Assembly: GCA_964449375.1 (NCBI GenBank)
Contig: CAYVAS010000002.1
Span: 1 to 64,000 of the forward strand
Direction of reading: 5' to 3'
Length of the DNA stretch: 64,000 nt
Source of the DNA: JAFDWI01 sp964449375
Lineage (GTDB): Bacteria > Actinomycetota > Acidimicrobiia > Acidimicrobiales > Iamiaceae
Within the stretch, counting starts at the first letter, position 1, and every line of letters begins with the position of its first letter. A program made the position numbers and the translations under genes. Under the pieces are notes generated by a model, which was given only the letters and a program-made list of their open reading frames with translations, did no database searches and had not been told where the DNA came from. Shown here piece after piece: positions 59,349 to 64,000 of this stretch.

Positions 59349-60229
59349 GGAACACGGCGATCCGCGCGGCTGGCCGCGGCCGGGCCGTGTCGGCGCGGTG
59401 CGGGCTCGGCGTCCTTGCGTTGGTGCTCACCGGGGTGGGTCTGGGCTGCGGGGGCGCGGGCTCGACCACCGCAGCGCCGAACCGACCCGCAGCTCGTCGG
59501 GCGGCCGCGCCGGCTCCGAGGGCGAGGACCACGCCCTCGACCACGACCTCGGTGCCGGCTCCGGTGATGGGACGCCCGGTCCCCTCGGGGCACGCGGCGA
59601 CCCTGACCTCGGCCACCGACCAGCACTACGCGTACTCGGGCGACGGATCCTCGGTCACGGCGACGATGGGCACCGAAGCGACCGACCGGAACATCCGGGA
59701 GGTGTTCTGGCCCCCCGGAACCTCCTTCGCGGCCGACCAGCAGGTCTGTGCGACCTGGTGGGATCCGGCCCTCTCACCCGACCGTCCCCATCCCCAGCCC
59801 GGCATCGCACTGCGCGTCCACCCGGTCGGGTCCGGTCCGAACGGTGTTGGGACCGGGCTGCGGGCGATCACGGTCAACCAGAACGTCTTCGCCGGCGCGG
59901 TCTGGACCGTCTGGGTCAACCTGTGGGACACCTCCAGAAGCGACCGGCCCTTCCCGGTGGCCAAGGCGAACCTGTTCGACATCGTCGCCGTGGACGACCA
60001 CACGATGCTGCAACCCTGGCGGGTGTGTGCCCGGGCGCGGGGGACGACGGTCACGTTCAAGGTGTGGACCGGCGACCGCGAGCCCTCCTGGCGGGACGGC
60101 GACCACGTCCGGACCGCCGAGTTGCCCGCCGACTGGAAGGTGCCCGGCTACGCCGGTGGCTACGTGGCCCATCTGCATCCCGGAGGGTCCGCCCGGTTCT
60201 CGGACCTGTCGGTCCGACCGTTGCGGTGA
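59345..60229 (+). CDS. Exported protein of unknown function
   Basis: A 294-residue protein. The signal peptide is basic then hydrophobic, with a lipobox-like GLGCGG. A Pro/Ala/Thr-rich linker (about 40-75) follows, then a probable carbohydrate-binding-like beta domain (TDQHYAYSGDGSSVTATMGT ... VAHLHPGGSARFSDLSV). The ATG overlaps the propeller stop, so it is the third gene of the sigma-factor operon. Confidence 0.72.
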   Translation: MRNTAIRAAGRGRAVSARCGLGVLALVLTGVGLGCGGAGSTTAAPNRPAARRAAAPAPRARTTPSTTTSVPAPVMGRPVPSGHAATLTSATDQHYAYSGDGSSVTATMGTEATDRNIREVFWPPGTSFAADQQVCATWWDPALSPDRPHPQPGIALRVHPVGSGPNGVGTGLRAITVNQNVFAGAVWTVWVNLWDTSRSDRPFPVAKANLFDIVAVDDHTMLQPWRVCARARGTTVTFKVWTGDREPSWRDGDHVRTAELPADWKVPGYAGGYVAHLHPGGSARFSDLSVRPLR

Positions 60230-60281
60230 GCGGGGACCGACCCGGTGCACCGCCCGCCAGGACCGGGAGGGTTCGGGCGTC

Positions 60282-61493
60282 TCAGCCGGCGGCAGGACCG
60301 GCCTCGGTGGTGTCGTCGAACACGAGGATGCTCCCGCCGTAGCAGGCGACCCAGACCGTGCCGGTGGTGGGCTCGTAGGTGAGCCCGATGGGGTGGGGGT
60401 CGGTGGGCACCGAGTCGATCTGGGTCAGGTCCGTGGTCCGGAGTTTGGTCACCGTCGACGAGGTGTAGTTGGCAACGTACAGCGCGGTGCCGTCCGCGGA
60501 GATGTCCATCGAGCGGGGTTCGGATCCGGTGTGGTGCGTGGCCAGGATCTCGCCGTCGCTGCGGCGGACCTTGGTGACGGTGCCCGACGAGTTGTTGGAC
60601 ACGAACAGGTGCTCACCGTCGGGAGAGATCAGGATGTGGCGCGGTCCGGCGCCGGTGTGGGCCAGCACCGACACCTCGCTGGTCGCCAGCTCCACGGCCA
60701 CGACCTGGTCCGAGCCCATCATCGTGACGTAGGCGGTCTTCGAGTCCGGCGAGGCCACCACGCCCCGCGGGTACCGGCCGTGCAGGTCGATCCGCTTGAA
60801 CTCGGTGGCCGTGGCGGTGTCGACCACGCTGAGCGACCATGAACACCAGTTGGACACCAGCAGGAAGCGCTGATCGGGGGTCAGGGCCATGAACTTGGGC
60901 ACCGCGCCGACCTCGATGACCTGGTCGATCTCGGCGGTGTCGACGTCGATGCGGTACACCGTGGAGGTGTCGGTTCCGTCCCCGGCGCTGCACGAATCCA
61001 GCCCCTCGGGGCCGAAGCCCTCGCCGTACATCGAGTAGTTCGACACGTACTGGTGGCGGCCGTCGGCGGTGAACACCGACTCCACGGGCGCGCCCTGGGA
61101 GGTCCCGGGGTGACCGTCGATCCCGAAGTCGGCCAGCTCGACGCTGTCGGAGATCGTCTCGAGCAGAACCCGCTCGTCGGGGTCGTACCAGGTCAGGTTG
61201 TGGGTGTACATCATGTTCTGTGCCGACACCAGCCCTTTGGGCGAGGCCGTCACCGACTTGGGGCTGATGTCGCCGGTGATCCGGTCGACCCGCTCGAGCA
61301 CGGTGGTATCCGACGGTGGCCCGGGAACGGTCGTGGGCGCTGCGGTGGTGGAGGGCTGCGCCGCGGTCGAGGCCGACGTCGGTTCTCCGCCGGCCGGTGA
61401 CGAGGCGTCCTCGGAGCCACAGGCGCCGCCCAGGGCCACGGCGAGGGCCAGGGCTGCGGCGGTGATGCGGCGGCGGGTCGACGGGACGGGCAT
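60282..61493 (-). CDS. YVTN-type beta-propeller lipoprotein
   Basis: A 403-residue lipoprotein. The lipobox ends LGGAC (Cys25), then an Ala/Thr/Pro linker, then six or so propeller repeats with blades such as PRGVVASPDSKTAYVTMMGS, GPRHILISPDGEHLFVSNNS and EPRSMDISADGTALYVANYT. Such proteins bind ligands or act as surface scaffolds; enzymatic activity is not implied. GAGGT lies upstream of ATG 61493. It converges with the exported-protein gene. Confidence 0.87.
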   Translation of the reverse strand: MPVPSTRRRITAAALALAVALGGACGSEDASSPAGGEPTSASTAAQPSTTAAPTTVPGPPSDTTVLERVDRITGDISPKSVTASPKGLVSAQNMMYTHNLTWYDPDERVLLETISDSVELADFGIDGHPGTSQGAPVESVFTADGRHQYVSNYSMYGEGFGPEGLDSCSAGDGTDTSTVYRIDVDTAEIDQVIEVGAVPKFMALTPDQRFLLVSNWCSWSLSVVDTATATEFKRIDLHGRYPRGVVASPDSKTAYVTMMGSDQVVAVELATSEVSVLAHTGAGPRHILISPDGEHLFVSNNSSGTVTKVRRSDGEILATHHTGSEPRSMDISADGTALYVANYTSSTVTKLRTTDLTQIDSVPTDPHPIGLTYEPTTGTVWVACYGGSILVFDDTTEAGPAAG

Positions 61494-61618
61494 GGATGAC
61501 CTCGGAGAAATCGGGCGGGCGCGAGCCTACGTGGCACCCGGCCGCGCACGAAGTGCGCCTGGGCCGGCGAGGTGCGCCCCAGGGTGTGGCAAAGGTCATG
61601 CTGACGCGCGCAGGCCAG

Positions 61619-61639
61619 GGTGTTACCGTCGGTAACACC
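61619..61639. promoter_or_regulatory. 21-bp palindromic operator candidate
   Basis: GGTGTTACCG and CGGTAACACC form perfect 10-bp arms around a single T, 25 bp upstream of ATG 61664. The core resembles TetR-type operators with GTTAC...GTAAC arms. An AT-richer patch (TAACAC) lies inside it. The regulator is not encoded in the window. Confidence 0.65.
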
Positions 61640-61663
61640 ATTCGCGTCGTCAGAGGAGCCGCC

Positions 61664-62566
61664 ATGAGCGTCGCCGCCACCACGAGCCCTTCGGAGCGGA
61701 CCGCGGACCCAATCGAGGTCCGCAGACTGCAGCTGGACTACGACACCGACCCGATGCCCAAGTACTTCATGGAGGACGAGTTGATGAGCCACATCGTGGC
61801 CATCCTCTCGGCCCTGTTCCCCGAAGGGGAGGACTTCTTCGTCCGGTCGGTGCGCCACTTCCGGGACCGCATCGAGGACCCGGTCCTCAAACGCCAGGTG
61901 GCGGCGTTCATCGGCCAGGAAGCCAACCACGGGCGTGAACACCGCAACTTCAACGCCCGGCTCCAGGCTCTGGGCTACCCGACGGCCCGCGTCGACCGGA
62001 TGGTCCGACGCGGCCTGGGCATGAACGAGAAGACCCGTTCCCCCGAGGTGTGCCTGGCGGTCACCGCCGCGCTCGAGCACTACACCGCAACCCTCGCCGA
62101 GGTGCTGCTCACCGACGAGCGGGCCCGGCAGATGTTCACCAACGACGAGGCCCGCGAACTGCTCGTGTGGCACGCCCTGGAGGAGTCCGAGCACAAAGCG
62201 GTGGCCTTCGACGTCTACCAGCACGTGGTCGGCGACCAGAAGCTCCGGGTCCGGGTCATGCGTGAGACCACCTTCTGGTTCCTGCTCGAGTCGATCAGCC
62301 AGTCGTTGTTCTCGGTGCTCGCCGACCCCCACGCCCGAAAGCCCAAGGTGCTGTGGGCGAACCTGAAGAAGCTGCGGCACTCGCCGTGGCTGACCAAAGA
62401 GGTCCGTCGGCGGATCCGCGACTACAACCGGCCCGACTTCCACCCCGACGACTACGACAACGCCGAGTTGACCGCCGAATGGCGCGAGCGGCTCTTCGGC
62501 ACCGCGGGCGAGCTGGTCGACCGGGTCCGCAAGCCCCGGGCCGCCAAGAAGACCGCCGCGGCCTGA
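61664..62566 (+). CDS. PF10118 metal-dependent hydrolase-like (ferritin-like) protein, copy 2
   Basis: A 300-residue paralogue of the 53058-54017 protein. Aligned ligand regions are AAFIGQEANHGREHRNFNAR, AALEHYTATLAEVLL and WHALEESEHKAVAFDVYQHV. It ends in an Ala/Lys-rich tail (PRAAKKTAAA). ATG 61664 has AGAGGAG upstream. Unlike copy 1 it has a leadered promoter and a strong palindrome, so the two copies are probably regulated differently. Confidence 0.87.
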   Translation: MSVAATTSPSERTADPIEVRRLQLDYDTDPMPKYFMEDELMSHIVAILSALFPEGEDFFVRSVRHFRDRIEDPVLKRQVAAFIGQEANHGREHRNFNARLQALGYPTARVDRMVRRGLGMNEKTRSPEVCLAVTAALEHYTATLAEVLLTDERARQMFTNDEARELLVWHALEESEHKAVAFDVYQHVVGDQKLRVRVMRETTFWFLLESISQSLFSVLADPHARKPKVLWANLKKLRHSPWLTKEVRRRIRDYNRPDFHPDDYDNAELTAEWRERLFGTAGELVDRVRKPRAAKKTAAA

Positions 62567-62618
62567 GGTCGGGCCCACCGCGGTCCGGCCGGACGCTCCG
62601 GTCGGCCCACCGGGGCGC

Positions 62619-64000
62619 TCAGCAGGGGGCCCGGGGCGCGACCAGCGGCCAGGGGCGGGTCCGCTCCATCGCCAGCGCCAGGTCCAACAGCACCGCATCG
62701 TGATGATGCAGCGCGATGATCTGCATCCCCACGGGCAGGTCGTCGACCGTGCCGGCGGGAATCGAGATCGCCGGGTTGCCCACGACGTTGGCCGGGATCG
62801 TCAGCGCCCCGTTGTTGCCCAGACCCACCTTGCGACCCGCCACCCGGGTGTTGGCCCCCACCTCGGCGGGGAAGGCCACATCGGGGTTCGTGGCGCAGAT
62901 CACCAGGTCGACTCGGTCGAACACGTCGGCCATCGCCTCGTTCGCGTCGGTGCGGGCCGCCTCGGCCCGGCCCGCGATCGCCAGGTTCAGGTAGTCGTCG
63001 GCGAAGCGCAACCCGAAGGCCAGCTCCCTGGTCAGATCCTCGGCGCACTCGGGCCAGAGATCTCCCAGCTCGTGGCGCAACGGCGCCAGGTTGCCCACCG
63101 CCCAGTCGGTGTCCAGAGCGGGCAGGCGCACGGGCGTGTCCACGATCTGCAGTCCCGCGGCCCGCGCCAGGGCCTCGCCGGCCTCGACCACGACGGCGGC
63201 GACCTCGTCGCGCACCGTGGCCACTCCCAGATCGGGCACGATCGCGACCCGCAACCCGGCGAGATCGTGGGAGCCGAGGTTCCGTTCCCACCCTTCGATC
63301 CGGGGCAACGAGTAGGGATCGCGTGCATCGTGGCCGTTGGCCACGTCGTACCAGCGGGCCACGTCACGCACCGACCGGGCCAGGCAACCCACCACCACCG
63401 TCATCGGAGCGATCGTGGTGCGGGGCCCCCGGGGAATCCTCCCGACGGTGCCCTTCATGCCGACCAGGCCGTTGAACCCCGCCGGGATCCGGATCGAACC
63501 GCCACCGTCGCCCCCCGAGGCGATGGGGAGCAACCCGCCGGCGACCGCCGCGGCGCTTCCCCCCGAGGAACCGCCCGCGGTGCGGCCGTGCTGCCAGGGG
63601 TTGTGGGTGACCCCGTGCGCGCGGGTGACCGACACGTTCAGGCCACCGAACTCACTGGCGGTGGTCTGGCCCACCGGCACCGCCCCGGTGGCGAAGATCC
63701 GTTGCATCTGGGTCGAGGTGAACGCGGCGACCCGATCGGCGAACACCAGCGACGCCTCGGTGTGGGGCCATCCCTCCACCGGTTCGAGCTCCTTGACCCC
63801 CAGGGGCACCCCTCCGAAGGCCAAGGAGGTGTCCGCCCGGGCCGCCGCGGCGCGGGCCGCGTCGGGGTCCAGGTGCGCGAACGCGTTCAGGTCGCTGGCC
63901 TCGATCGCCGCGAGGGTCGCTTCGAGCTCGGAGGCGGGGGAGCGGTCGCCACGGCGGAACGCCTCGACCAGCCCCACCGCGTCGCCTTGCCAGGGAGTCT
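62619..64000 (-). CDS. Amidase (amidase-signature family), N-terminus cut by window edge
   Basis: At least 459 residues of an amidase-signature enzyme. The core is GGSSGGSAAAVAGGLLPIAS followed by GGDGGGSIRIPAGFNGLVG, with the catalytic Lys in LGVKELEPVEG, forming the usual Ser-cisSer-Lys triad. A GTG at 63977 could start the gene, but the frame continues to the edge with TPWQGDAVGLVEAFRRGD, and the WxGDA-type residues are part of the family N-terminus, so the gene most likely begins outside the window. It hydrolyses an amide; the substrate is unknown. The 52-bp gap to the convergent PF10118 gene holds no clear terminator. Confidence 0.9.
   Translation of the reverse strand, partial: TPWQGDAVGLVEAFRRGDRSPASELEATLAAIEASDLNAFAHLDPDAARAAAARADTSLAFGGVPLGVKELEPVEGWPHTEASLVFADRVAAFTSTQMQRIFATGAVPVGQTTASEFGGLNVSVTRAHGVTHNPWQHGRTAGGSSGGSAAAVAGGLLPIASGGDGGGSIRIPAGFNGLVGMKGTVGRIPRGPRTTIAPMTVVVGCLARSVRDVARWYDVANGHDARDPYSLPRIEGWERNLGSHDLAGLRVAIVPDLGVATVRDEVAAVVVEAGEALARAAGLQIVDTPVRLPALDTDWAVGNLAPLRHELGDLWPECAEDLTRELAFGLRFADDYLNLAIAGRAEAARTDANEAMADVFDRVDLVICATNPDVAFPAEVGANTRVAGRKVGLGNNGALTIPANVVGNPAISIPAGTVDDLPVGMQIIALHHHDAVLLDLALAMERTRPWPLVAPRAPC

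Noticed and set aside
62567..62618. Near-direct repeat GGTCGGGCCCACCG / GGTCGGCCCACCG between PF10118 copy 2 and the amidase
   Set aside because: It is short, imperfect and GC-only, and it does not form a convincing terminator or mobile-element end.
1..64000. Search for tRNA, rRNA, CRISPR arrays, integrases, transposases and prophage genes
   Set aside because: None was seen. Composition and packing are even, and I found no sign of a mobile island.

Overview
The window is about 64 kb of high-GC DNA with densely packed protein genes on both strands and no rRNA, tRNA, CRISPR array or insertion sequence that I could recognise. The gene content points to an actinobacterium: coenzyme F420 genes (CofC, a luciferase-like F420 enzyme), mycothiol metabolism (Mca), a KstR-type steroid/lipid regulator, a CeoB/CeoC potassium module, a WS/DGAT acyltransferase and two PF10118 ferritin-like proteins. 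Many genes seem to be leaderless, with a TANNNT -10 box ending about 7 nt before the start codon. I would guess the Acidimicrobiia, but a mycobacterium-like relative is not excluded from this sequence alone.

Region 1 (1-9.1 kb) is a catabolic operon: a divergent cytochrome P450 (cut by the window edge), a pair of acyl-CoA dehydrogenases that looks like a heteromeric FadE pair, a complete branched-chain-type ABC importer (lipoprotein, fused LivH-LivM permease, two ATPases), a small membrane protein and an enoyl-CoA hydratase. An identical type of inverted repeat, TCTGACRNNNCGTCAGR, sits at the P450/FadE promoter and again before the importer genes, so the set is probably one regulon for uptake and beta-oxidation of a hydrophobic acid. 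Region 2 (9.1-19.7 kb) holds a FadD19-like CoA ligase, a WS/DGAT enzyme, another acyl-CoA dehydrogenase, a KstR-like TetR regulator, a short-chain dehydrogenase and a KshA-like Rieske oxygenase. Four of these genes carry KstR-box-like sequences (TNNAACNNGTTNNA) at their promoters. A FadA5-like thiolase at 51.5-52.7 kb fits the same steroid or isoprenoid side-chain theme. Two envelope genes (an HPDTG-tailed surface protein and a DUF4012 protein) interrupt this region.

Region 3 (19.7-37.6 kb) carries housekeeping and signalling genes: lipoprotein, F420-dependent oxidoreductase, secreted amidohydrolase, PolB-like exonuclease, PIN-PhoH ATPase, a potassium module (an APC permease fused to an OB fold, divergent from ceoB-ceoC), HU, cofC, and the translationally coupled run gpsA - unknown - class III nucleotide cyclase, then an ABC exporter. 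Region 4 (37.6-50.7 kb) holds a cyclic 2,3-diphosphoglycerate synthetase homologue, a GH38 alpha-mannosidase, a GYD protein, rnhB, msrA, a membrane protein, a GGDEF-EAL protein, a gene-poor stretch with a small-ORF candidate, mca and an SCP2 protein. Region 5 (50.7-64 kb) holds a YdjC/ChbG deacetylase, the thiolase, two PF10118 proteins, a dehydrogenase, a CoA-disulfide-reductase-like flavoprotein, an ECF sigma factor coupled to a membrane-anchored beta-propeller protein, a YVTN propeller lipoprotein, and an amidase cut by the right edge.

The best leads are the KstR-box regulon, the P450/FadE/LIV-importer regulon with its own operator, the permease-OB fusion, and the leaderless promoter architecture.
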